The notes beneath the pieces were generated by a model. The model was not told the origin of the DNA. It searched no databases and was given only the letters and a program-made list of their open reading frames with translations. This document shows positions 57,584 through 64,000 of a stretch of DNA of 64,000 nucleotides, piece after piece. The stretch covers positions 2,488,693-2,552,692 of the forward strand of contig NZ_AP014545.1 in assembly GCF_016592435.1 (NCBI RefSeq), in the 5' to 3' direction. The stretch comes from Amphritea japonica ATCC BAA-1530. Lineage in GTDB: Bacteria; Pseudomonadota; Gammaproteobacteria; Pseudomonadales; Balneatricaceae. A program made the translations under genes and the position numbers. Numbering within the stretch: the stretch's first letter is position 1; each line of letters begins with the position of its first letter.

Positions 57584-58549
57584 TCAGAACCTAAGCGTCA
57601 TATAGATATCGGATCGGCTGTAATAAGAACAACCATCAGGGTGCGCTGTCTGCTGAAAACCAAAATTCTGATAGAGCTGCAGCGCCCTTTCGAGCTTACT
57701 AGAGCTTTCCAGAAAGACTTCAGACGCACCTATCTCCCTGGCTTTATCTAACGCGGACATAAGCAACCGTCTACCGACACCCAGCGCTTGCCAGTTCTCT
57801 TTCACCACCATTTTTGAAATCTCAAACTGCCCATTTTCATGACGAGCCAGTGCAACACAGCCAACAACGGCGTTATTAACTTCACTACGAGCGAACCAGA
57901 TATACCCCCCCCGTGCTAAATAAAACCCTTCAGGGTTATTCAACGCTTCAAGATCCCGATCGGTTAACTCACCATCAAAGTAATGCTCCAACCAGGTCAT
58001 ATTAAGACGTTTAAATTCTGCCTTAAATTCCGCACTCCAGCCCTGGATCACCACCTGCTGGCTCTCATTACGTCGTTCAAGCTGCTGCAGTACCGGCGCA
58101 TAAAGGCCGTGCTGCTCTACCAGTGATTCAAACTCAGCCAACGACTCGAGAAGAGGGTGTTCCTGAGAGGTTATTAGCGCATCCAGATGAGACTGAATTG
58201 CGGCCCAGACGGGGACTATCTGTTCCAGTAACAATTCACTCTTAGACGTCAGAGACAGCAGCTGGCGCCTTTCATCTTCAGGGTCCGTTGTTTTATTCAA
58301 CCACTCTTCGCGCTGCATTTTGCGGGAAATTTTACTGATCGCCGGATGGCTGACAGCTAACTTCTCAGCGGCCTCTGTCACCGTCATCGCTCCCTGTTGA
58401 TGCAGTAGATTAAACAGCGGAAAAAAAGATGGATTCAATGTTATGCCCTGACTTTGATACAGGCGAATCACATCCTGAACCAAGGCGTCAGAAAGTCGCT
58501 TTAATCGGCTTCCCAGTGACAGGCTGCCAAAACTTTTCATGTAATCCAT
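57584..58549 (-). CDS. MarR-family regulator fused to a GNAT acetyltransferase
   Basis: This 321-residue protein has an N-terminal MarR winged helix (about 10-150; VTEAAEKLAVSHPAISKISRKM, DPEDERRQLLSLT) and a C-terminal GNAT domain (about 165-320; acetyl-CoA loop VKENWQALGVGRRLLMSALD). This MarR-GNAT architecture is recurrent and may couple metabolite acetylation to DNA binding. It is upstream of azlC and azlD in the same operon. ATG 58549 has AGGGTTAC upstream; TTG or ATG alternatives exist at 58606 and 58540. Confidence 0.88.
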   Translation of the reverse strand: MDYMKSFGSLSLGSRLKRLSDALVQDVIRLYQSQGITLNPSFFPLFNLLHQQGAMTVTEAAEKLAVSHPAISKISRKMQREEWLNKTTDPEDERRQLLSLTSKSELLLEQIVPVWAAIQSHLDALITSQEHPLLESLAEFESLVEQHGLYAPVLQQLERRNESQQVVIQGWSAEFKAEFKRLNMTWLEHYFDGELTDRDLEALNNPEGFYLARGGYIWFARSEVNNAVVGCVALARHENGQFEISKMVVKENWQALGVGRRLLMSALDKAREIGASEVFLESSSKLERALQLYQNFGFQQTAHPDGCSYYSRSDIYMTLRF

Positions 58550-58604
58550 TAAGCGTAACCCTAATTCCCAACATTTTTCACACACGAACGGCTTTATATA
58601 AACC

Positions 58605-58628
58605 AATTACGTAACCGGTTACGTAATT
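58605..58628. promoter_or_regulatory. Perfect 24-bp palindromic operator upstream of the MarR-GNAT gene
   Basis: AATTACGTAACC followed by its exact reverse complement makes a 24-bp perfect palindrome, 56 nt before the start codon. It contains two TTACGTAA sub-palindromes around CCGG. It is the right size and place for a MarR dimer pair; autoregulation is inferred. Confidence 0.75.
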
Positions 58629-58635
58629 TACAATA

Positions 58636-58661
58636 AAAAAGAGGGTTTTTACACCCCCTGA
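58636..58661 (-). terminator. Possible terminator of the 40-codon gene
   Basis: On the minus strand, AGGGGGTG-TAAAAA-CCCT is followed by CTTTTTT. The stem is short (4-5 bp), so support is modest. Confidence 0.5.
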
Positions 58662-58729
58662 ATGGTTGGGTTGAACGTTGAAAAGGGAATTCAGCTTTAC
58701 TAAACCTTGTGCTGCCTGCTCGAGGCGGC

Positions 58730-58852
58730 TTATGACACCAGCAATGCGATCTGCATCAGCAATGGAAATATCCCAACCAGCAAACCACCTACAACCATTA
58801 AAATAGTTGGGATAATACCAATAACCTCAACACCCTGCTCTTCATGTGACAT
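58730..58852 (-). CDS. Small membrane protein, 40 aa, unrecognised
   Basis: The minus-strand ATG at 58852 has GGAG 8 nt upstream and encodes 40 residues: a charged start (MSHEEQGVEV) and a single hydrophobic segment (IIPTILMVVGGLLVGIFPLL) ending at TAA. It lies in an otherwise empty gap between the MarR-GNAT operon and the gene at 59010. I do not recognise a family. The RBS, start, membrane segment and downstream stem-loop make it a plausible real miniprotein. Confidence 0.65.
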   Translation of the reverse strand: MSHEEQGVEVIGIIPTILMVVGGLLVGIFPLLMQIALLVS

Positions 58853-59009
58853 AAGTAAATCTCCAGTTCCGATTTAAGATATCACTCATAAAGCACAAAC
58901 AAGGCCAACTCAATTTTTTCCTTTAGTTTCAATACATTAGAAAAACTAGAAATTTATAACGCTCCTGTCATATGACAAAAATAACAATATTAATGCCATA
59001 TTTGACAAT

Positions 59010-59981
59010 TTATTCGAACTCCATCGCTTCAAAGATCCGTCCTGCATTCTTTCCGGCCAACTGCTCATAGGTTTCCAAGTGCTTATAGGGGGTCTGATCT
59101 ATCTGATAAGCATCTTCAAGGGCACCATCATTATCCAATAACTCAGCCACCTTACTCCGCATATACTCAAGGTAGCCTCGGGTATATTTATCGACTTCTG
59201 TAAAGTCGGTTGGCTCACCATGCCCGGGAACAATAACCATTTTTCGGGCAACAGGCTCGAAGCTGTTATGCCAGGTCTCCAGCCAGGCGGCAGTATCGGT
59301 ATCCGGAAAAACCGGCAGCATCCGTTGATGGAAAGCCATATCACCAGCGATAAGTACATTACGCTCGGGCACCAGAACAGAGATATCCCCAGGACTGTGA
59401 GCCGGACCAAAACGCACTAGCTGCACTTTCAGGCCACCCAGATCTATTTCAAGCTGATCACTAAAACTACGGTCTACCGTTACCAGTTCAGTACCAGCAA
59501 TCTGTTCTTTTAGAATATTGCTCATCTCCTCCAGACCATCTGCCCCTTTATGCTCGATCTCGGTGATGGCATCTTCATGAGCGATTATTTTCGCTCCCTG
59601 CTCCTGCCAGTAACCATTCCCCAGGGCCGCATGGGATTGACCATTCTCATTAACAACATAAAGAACAGGCTTATCAGTAATCTGTTTAATTTCATCGTGT
59701 AATGCTTTAGCTAAAAGGTAGGCTGAACCACCATTAACCACGAGCACAGCATCCTGCCCTTCGACGAAGCTGAGGTTATTGTTATGGCCACCATTTTCAT
59801 AACTGAAGTACTGTGTAGCCCCGATAGCAGACCATACCCCTTCAGCCACTTTAACCGGCTTACTATAAAGCATAGATTCAGGATAACGGTCTGCCGGTGA
59901 TGCAGTCGCTGATAAAGAGACCAGAGGTAGCCACAAACAGATGGCGATAGCGGATACCCGCTTGAACAGTTGGGATTGCAT
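59010..59981 (-). CDS. Secreted metallo-beta-lactamase-fold protein with a degenerate first metal motif
   Basis: This 323-residue protein has a Sec signal peptide (about 1-28). The fold is MBL-like: LSFVEGQDAVLVVNGG, HSPGDISVLVPERN, VLIAGDMAFH and VPGHGEPTD. The first zinc motif HxHxDH is replaced by NGQSHA (before ALGN), so at least the normal site-1 ligands are missing, while the later His, Asp and His are retained. It resembles the SoxH/quinoprotein-relay group of MBL proteins in layout. Enzymatic activity is uncertain. Confidence 0.85.
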   Translation of the reverse strand: MQSQLFKRVSAIAICLWLPLVSLSATASPADRYPESMLYSKPVKVAEGVWSAIGATQYFSYENGGHNNNLSFVEGQDAVLVVNGGSAYLLAKALHDEIKQITDKPVLYVVNENGQSHAALGNGYWQEQGAKIIAHEDAITEIEHKGADGLEEMSNILKEQIAGTELVTVDRSFSDQLEIDLGGLKVQLVRFGPAHSPGDISVLVPERNVLIAGDMAFHQRMLPVFPDTDTAAWLETWHNSFEPVARKMVIVPGHGEPTDFTEVDKYTRGYLEYMRSKVAELLDNDGALEDAYQIDQTPYKHLETYEQLAGKNAGRIFEAMEFE

Positions 59982-60236
59982 AATTTATACACCTCGGGCT
60001 TTTTTGTATTTATGAATATGCATATAAGATAATGGAATATATAAAAAATGCGAATAACTTTCTTCATCGCACAGCAACACAGGTCGCGCACAGCCACAGC
60101 TAATCACTGCAAAATTAAGCTCGAGTACAGCAAGGAGAAGCAATAATAAGAAATAATTCAACTCAACAACATCAGCGCCGATAACGTTACTAAGCGTTTA
60201 GAGTTGACAGCCATCAGATCAGCTGTGAGGTGAAAA

Positions 60237-60659
60237 ATGCCACGATACTATCTGCGACATCCGACAGAGATTCCAATTTTTCTGAATATGGCAGAGCCGC
60301 CACAAACAGTAAAAGAAGGCGGACGGGATTACAGTGCAGGCGGGCTGTCATGCATTTCTGATCTGTTCATCACTCCCGGCTCCGCCGTTCATATTACCCT
60401 ATCCCTCTCCCACCCCGACTTGATAGTGTCAGGCCATGTCATCTGGTGCCACAGGCAACCTGCAGGCTATCTGATAGGTATAGGATTTGACGATCCGGAT
60501 CAGGTTTACACAGTCAGAATGATTGAGCAGATCTGTCAGATTGAAAGCTTCCGCTTAAAACAAAAGCGCAATGGCCGACAGCTCAGTAGCGAACAGGCCG
60601 CTGTAGAATGGATAGCGCTGCACGCAGCGGGTTTCCCCACCTGCGAGCAGCTGCAATAA
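60237..60659 (+). CDS. PilZ-domain protein (candidate c-di-GMP binder)
   Basis: This 140-residue protein shows the PilZ motifs: an Arg-bearing start (YYLRHPTEIPIF) and DYSAGGLS, matching (D/N)xSxxG. The Rxxx R motif is partly altered (RYYLRH), so c-di-GMP affinity is uncertain. GAGGTG precedes the ATG. Confidence 0.85.
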   Translation: MPRYYLRHPTEIPIFLNMAEPPQTVKEGGRDYSAGGLSCISDLFITPGSAVHITLSLSHPDLIVSGHVIWCHRQPAGYLIGIGFDDPDQVYTVRMIEQICQIESFRLKQKRNGRQLSSEQAAVEWIALHAAGFPTCEQLQ

Positions 60660-60673
60660 TGACTAATAAAAAC

Positions 60674-60910
60674 TCAAAGATGGTGCTCTGCGATAAAGTC
60701 ATGCAATGAATCATAAGTCCAGTCATTGCCATCTGGGTGTTTATGATCATGCTCGTTTAGCTTTTCCATCATCTGCTTAACATTGTCGCCTTTCTTACGC
60801 AGTCCATGAACGAAATGAACCGCTTCATCAATTCGCTGCTTCATCTCAGGAGAGATCTCACTACTGCTCTCTCCTTTCTTGCGAATGCTCACTTTAATAC
60901 CCGATTTCAT
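60674..60910 (-). CDS. Small hypothetical protein (78 aa)
   Basis: I do not recognise this protein. It starts with a basic segment (MKSGIKVSIRKKGE), then an amphipathic helix (EMKQRIDEAVHFVHGL), and ends His/Asp-rich (HDHKHPDGNDW). AGGAGC 8-9 nt upstream of the ATG is a strong ribosome site. It is divergent from the ChaN-like gene, 77 nt away. Confidence 0.7.
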   Translation of the reverse strand: MKSGIKVSIRKKGESSSEISPEMKQRIDEAVHFVHGLRKKGDNVKQMMEKLNEHDHKHPDGNDWTYDSLHDFIAEHHL

Positions 60911-60987
60911 GCTATGTTGCTCCTACGCATTGTACTTTTCCTTAACGTTACCTCAGCCCTGCGCAACTGAAAAGGGTCCTGCTGAAA

Positions 60988-61938
60988 ATGGTTATAAAAC
61001 AACGAATTCTCCAGTCATTTTTATCAACTTTGGTTATTTTTTGCTTGTTATTTATACAGGGATGTATAAAGCCCGCTATACACCAAGTCACAAGCGATCC
61101 ACATCAGAAGCTCCGTCAGCCAGGCATGATTTATTCAACCCAAAGCGGCCTGTCCATTAGCTACACAAAGCTGTTGAACGAATTAACGACCAGCCGCTTC
61201 ATCCTGGTGGGTGAAAAGCACGATAACCCACACCATCATCAACTCGAACTTATGCTGCTGCAGGATCTTCAAAACAAAAGCCACACTCGCGTCGTCTTGG
61301 AAATGCTGGATGAACAACAGACATCAAACCTGGATGAACTAACTCCTCGTAACAAAACAGAAGAGATTAAAGACATACTTAACTGGAATGATCGCAGCTG
61401 GCCCTGGGATGATTACGGTCCACTGATAAGTTCAGCACTGGCAAACGGCAATCAGATCGCCGCTGGAAATCTTAGCAAGCCGCTACTGATGCAGATATAC
61501 AAACACTCTTTGCCTGAGGAGGCTCGATTTGAAACAGTGAAGGCCGTACCCGAAACGATACAAGCGGCGATACTTCAACAGGTCTACGACAGTCATTGCC
61601 AGGCTATCCCTCTTACTCAGATGGAACCAATGGCACAGATCCAGATCAGTCGGGATGCCAGCATGGCCTTTGCCATGAACCATCAACTTCCAGCTAATGC
61701 ACAGAGCATTCTCTTCGCGGGAGCATTTCATGCCAGAAAGGATAGCGGCGTACCACTTCACCTGAAGATGCTTAGCGAAGAAAAATCATCCACCCTCTTG
61801 CTGATAGAGATCGAAGAAGAGGAAACGCAGGACCGGGGGCTCAGTGAAGAAGATAAAAAACTAGCAGACTATATCTGGTTCACACCCAGATCTGAGAAAA
61901 AAGACTACTGCGCGTCTTTACGGCAGCAGTCTCATTAA
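60988..61938 (+). CDS. ChaN-family (haem-binding-type) lipoprotein
   Basis: This 316-residue protein has a lipoprotein signal (about 1-27) with lipobox LFIQGC, then the ChaN core: ILVGEKHDNPHHHQLEL, VLEMLDEQQ and AGAFHARKDSGVP. Campylobacter ChaN binds haem pairs and is linked to iron uptake; that role here is inferred. The start is ATG 60988. Confidence 0.88.
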   Translation: MVIKQRILQSFLSTLVIFCLLFIQGCIKPAIHQVTSDPHQKLRQPGMIYSTQSGLSISYTKLLNELTTSRFILVGEKHDNPHHHQLELMLLQDLQNKSHTRVVLEMLDEQQTSNLDELTPRNKTEEIKDILNWNDRSWPWDDYGPLISSALANGNQIAAGNLSKPLLMQIYKHSLPEEARFETVKAVPETIQAAILQQVYDSHCQAIPLTQMEPMAQIQISRDASMAFAMNHQLPANAQSILFAGAFHARKDSGVPLHLKMLSEEKSSTLLLIEIEEEETQDRGLSEEDKKLADYIWFTPRSEKKDYCASLRQQSH

Positions 61939-61983
61939 GGAAAGTGCGCGTCCAAGTATCTTGTTCACACCCTCCTTACGAAC

Positions 61984-62265
61984 CTAGTCTTCGCGACTGG
62001 TTACTTCCAGCAGGTGATAACCGAACTGAGTTTTAACCGGCCCCTGAACTTCACCTACAGGTGCAGAAAAAACGACTTTATCGAACTCTGGAACCATCTG
62101 ACCAGGACCAAAACTTCCCAGATCACCACCCTGACCACCAGACGGGCAGCTGGAATACTGTTTAGCCAGATCAGCAAAATCAGCGCCGGCTTCGATTTGT
62201 GACTTAAGATCAGCACACTCAATCTCTTTACTTACCAAAATATGTCGGGCCGTTGCACGTGCCAT
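61984..62265 (-). CDS. ppiC: Peptidyl-prolyl cis-trans isomerase, parvulin type (PpiC)
   Basis: This 93-residue single-domain parvulin has [28 protein letters not shown] and FGYHLLEV, the standard rotamase landmarks, and equals E. coli PpiC in length. ATG 62265 has TGAGGTTTACAT upstream; the start five codons earlier is less likely. Confidence 0.95.
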   Translation of the reverse strand: MARATARHILVSKEIECADLKSQIEAGADFADLAKQYSSCPSGGQGGDLGSFGPGQMVPEFDKVVFSAPVGEVQGPVKTQFGYHLLEVTSRED

Positions 62266-62391
62266 ATATGTAAACCTCAATCAGTTAAAATTTTCCGCTA
62301 CAGGATGACCTTTTTCAAAAGTCACTGCAAGTCTATTAAAAGACTATCGACACGCAATTGACGTTATAACTTTTACTGATATGCTTAGCCC

Positions 62392-63306
62392 ATGGAACTC
62401 GCCCGCATCAACCTCAACCTGCTCATCTCTCTGTACTACCTGTTACGCAACAGGAGTGTCACAGAAGCCGCTGCTGATCAACACATAACCCAACCCGCAA
62501 TGAGCCGAAACCTCAGCCAATTGCGAAAGATATTCGATGACCCGTTAATGGTACGGGTCGGTAATAATATGCAGCTAACTCCCCATGGCGAACAGCTTTG
62601 GCTAAAACTGCCAGATGCACTAAATAACCTGGAAAGTTTACTTGTACCCAATCAATTTGAAGCGGCGGGATATCAGGGTGAGTTCAACATCGCCAGTACT
62701 GACTTTATCACCCATGATCTGATGCCCCCCTTACTGGCAGAACTTCAGTCAGATGCGCCGGGTATCAGGCTGCACTTTCATCTCTGGGAGCCTGGCATGA
62801 TGGAAAGCCTGCGTCAGGGTCGAATGGACCTGGCCGCCTGTATTCTCGACACGGTACCCAGTGATATCTATGGAAAGCAGATCGGTAGTGACAGCTACAG
62901 CTGCCTGGTAAACCAGCACCATCCGCTGGCCGGACAGGTAATGACGATGGCAGATTACATCCACGCCGATCATATAGGCATCAGTGCCGGGGGGGATAAA
63001 ATAAGAGCGGTCGATGAAGCTCTGGCACAACTAAAGCATCAACGAAAAATGCAGCTGACAGTCCCTTTTATTCATTCCGCCATGGCTATCACCAGCCGTG
63101 CCAGTTACATATTAACTTTGCCCACCAGGATAGCCACACGACTTGGCCCAAAATATGGACTGAGCATTCTAGATCTGCCGAAGCAACTGAAGATTCCCGC
63201 TAGTAACTATTACCTGATTTGGCATCAGCGCCTGCAATCTGATCCAGCCCATCGCTACCTTCGTGAACGCATGCTCGAGAGTCTGGCGATTGATACGCCC
63301 CACTGA
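62392..63306 (+). CDS. LysR-family transcriptional regulator
   Basis: This 304-residue LTTR has HTH residues SVTEAAADQHITQPAMSRNL and FDDPLMVRVGNNMQLTPHG, typical of the NodD/LeuO-like group, with a C-terminal effector domain. It is followed 158 nt later by a LysE-type gene on the same strand, with an inverted repeat between them; regulation of that exporter is inferred. Confidence 0.9.
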   Translation: MELARINLNLLISLYYLLRNRSVTEAAADQHITQPAMSRNLSQLRKIFDDPLMVRVGNNMQLTPHGEQLWLKLPDALNNLESLLVPNQFEAAGYQGEFNIASTDFITHDLMPPLLAELQSDAPGIRLHFHLWEPGMMESLRQGRMDLAACILDTVPSDIYGKQIGSDSYSCLVNQHHPLAGQVMTMADYIHADHIGISAGGDKIRAVDEALAQLKHQRKMQLTVPFIHSAMAITSRASYILTLPTRIATRLGPKYGLSILDLPKQLKIPASNYYLIWHQRLQSDPAHRYLRERMLESLAIDTPH

Positions 63307-63354
63307 ATAACCATCAACTTAAGCCTTCCTGATATATGCGATAACAAAGCCTTA

Positions 63355-63379
63355 AGGTCATAACTGTTTGTTATGACCT
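63355..63379. promoter_or_regulatory. 10-bp-arm inverted repeat upstream of the LysE-type gene
   Basis: AGGTCATAAC-TGTTT-GTTATGACCT has perfect arms and contains a T-N11-A core. No T tract follows, which favours an operator over a terminator. Confidence 0.6.
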
Positions 63380-63464
63380 ATATCTATAATCAGTATTCGC
63401 CACGCCCCTTCTGGCTCACTACAATCCCCCCCATCTACTAAAGCTCTAAATTAAGAGAAAGACC

Positions 63465-64000
63465 ATGACCGAATGGCTTATTTTCGCCGGCATTATGTTA
63501 CTGGGCGCGATGCTTCCAGGCGCTAACACGGCGATTATTCTGCGGAATACACTGCAAGGCTCGCGCCGGCACGGTTTTATTACCGCGCTGGGACTCGCAA
63601 CAGCCTTAGCCATCCATGTTGTGTTATCAGTCGTCGGCCTGGCAGCACTGATTGAACGAACACCCATTCTGTATGAAGCGATTCGTTGGCTGGGCAGTGC
63701 TTACCTGATCTATCTCGGTATTGTTTATCTGGCTACCCGTTCGTCCACGGATGACAACGACATTCAGCACAGCAGTCAGAATCCATTTATCGCAGGCATG
63801 ATGGTAAGCCTGTTCAACCCCAAAATTCTGATCATGTTTGTCGCAATCTTTAGCCATATTGTGGCCGAAGTCTCCAGTATTGCTATGCAGGTACTTTATT
63901 GTATTACACCGGTAGCCATGGAGTTTGGTTGGCTCAGTATGATCATTCTACTGTTGACCCGCCCGGCAATTCAGGCATGGCTCAAACGGGCCCGTACCGC
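63465..64000 (+). CDS. LysE/RhtB-family amino acid exporter, 3' end cut by window
   Basis: 178 codons are visible of a protein usually about 205 residues. It starts MTEWLIFAGIMLLGAMLPGAN, the LysE signature with P-G-A-N after the first helix, and has further helices including AIRWLGSAYLIYLGI and SLFNPKILIMF. Members export amino acids or homoserine lactones. AAGAGAAAGACC precedes the ATG. Confidence 0.9.
   Translation, partial: MTEWLIFAGIMLLGAMLPGANTAIILRNTLQGSRRHGFITALGLATALAIHVVLSVVGLAALIERTPILYEAIRWLGSAYLIYLGIVYLATRSSTDDNDIQHSSQNPFIAGMMVSLFNPKILIMFVAIFSHIVAEVSSIAMQVLYCITPVAMEFGWLSMIILLLTRPAIQAWLKRART

Overview
The window looks like chromosomal DNA of a marine gammaproteobacterium, most likely an Oceanospirillaceae-type organism (Amphritea, Neptunomonas or Marinobacterium-like). 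This is an inference from gene content and style: sigma54/NasST-controlled assimilatory nitrate genes, a Gram-negative porin, MlaA, HrpA, RadD, PpnN and a CbrA-like solute-symporter protein, at moderate GC with dense coding on both strands. No database search was possible.

Layout. (1) 1-9004, minus strand: a translationally coupled type I restriction-modification operon, hsdM-hsdS-(AlbA_2/Schlafen-type ATP-binding HTH protein)-hsdR-YgjP-like metallopeptidase. It lies just beyond the 3' end of a tRNA-Ala(GGC), as a genomic island would. (2) 9508-11610: tRNA-Ala, two REP/REPIN-like elements and gltX. (3) 11742-25000, plus strand: a complete nitrate assimilation block. nasT-nasS (antiterminator and nitrate sensor) is followed by nrtA-nrtB-nrtD (nitrate ABC transporter), then nasC-nirB-nirD-nasA (electron-transfer flavoprotein, nitrite reductase, nitrate reductase). 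Three sigma54 promoters can be read (before nasT, nrtA and nasC), with NtrC-type sites upstream. The nrtA and nasC leaders each hold a hairpin with an AAYGGY hexaloop overlapping an intrinsic terminator. This is the expected arrangement for NasT (ANTAR) antitermination, so the cluster appears to be gated twice: by nitrogen limitation at initiation and by nitrate at termination.

(4) 25010-31134: dgkA, a methyltransferase, a small unknown protein, dusA, tal, mlaA (without a lipobox) and a porin. (5) 31135-40442: hrpA, a class II glutamine amidotransferase, a bactofilin overlapping an M23 peptidase gene, a TIGR00266 protein, an AEC transporter and a thiolase. (6) 40603-53161: putA, ppnN, a sirtuin deacylase, PIN-PhoH, yidD, a CbrA-like symporter/STAC protein without a kinase, mscS and radD. 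(7) 53184-64000: a LysR/MFS divergent pair, a SUKH-like protein, a peroxiredoxin, a MarR-GNAT/azlC/azlD operon behind a perfect 24-bp palindrome, a 40-residue membrane miniprotein, a degenerate metallo-beta-lactamase-fold protein, PilZ, ChaN-like, ppiC, a second LysR and a LysE-type exporter cut by the window end.

Most of the window is ordinary housekeeping. The parts that most merit a second look are the paired NasT leaders, the kinase-less symporter-STAC protein, the R-M operon with its in-frame 12-bp repeat, the MarR-GNAT palindrome and the unannotated 40-codon gene.
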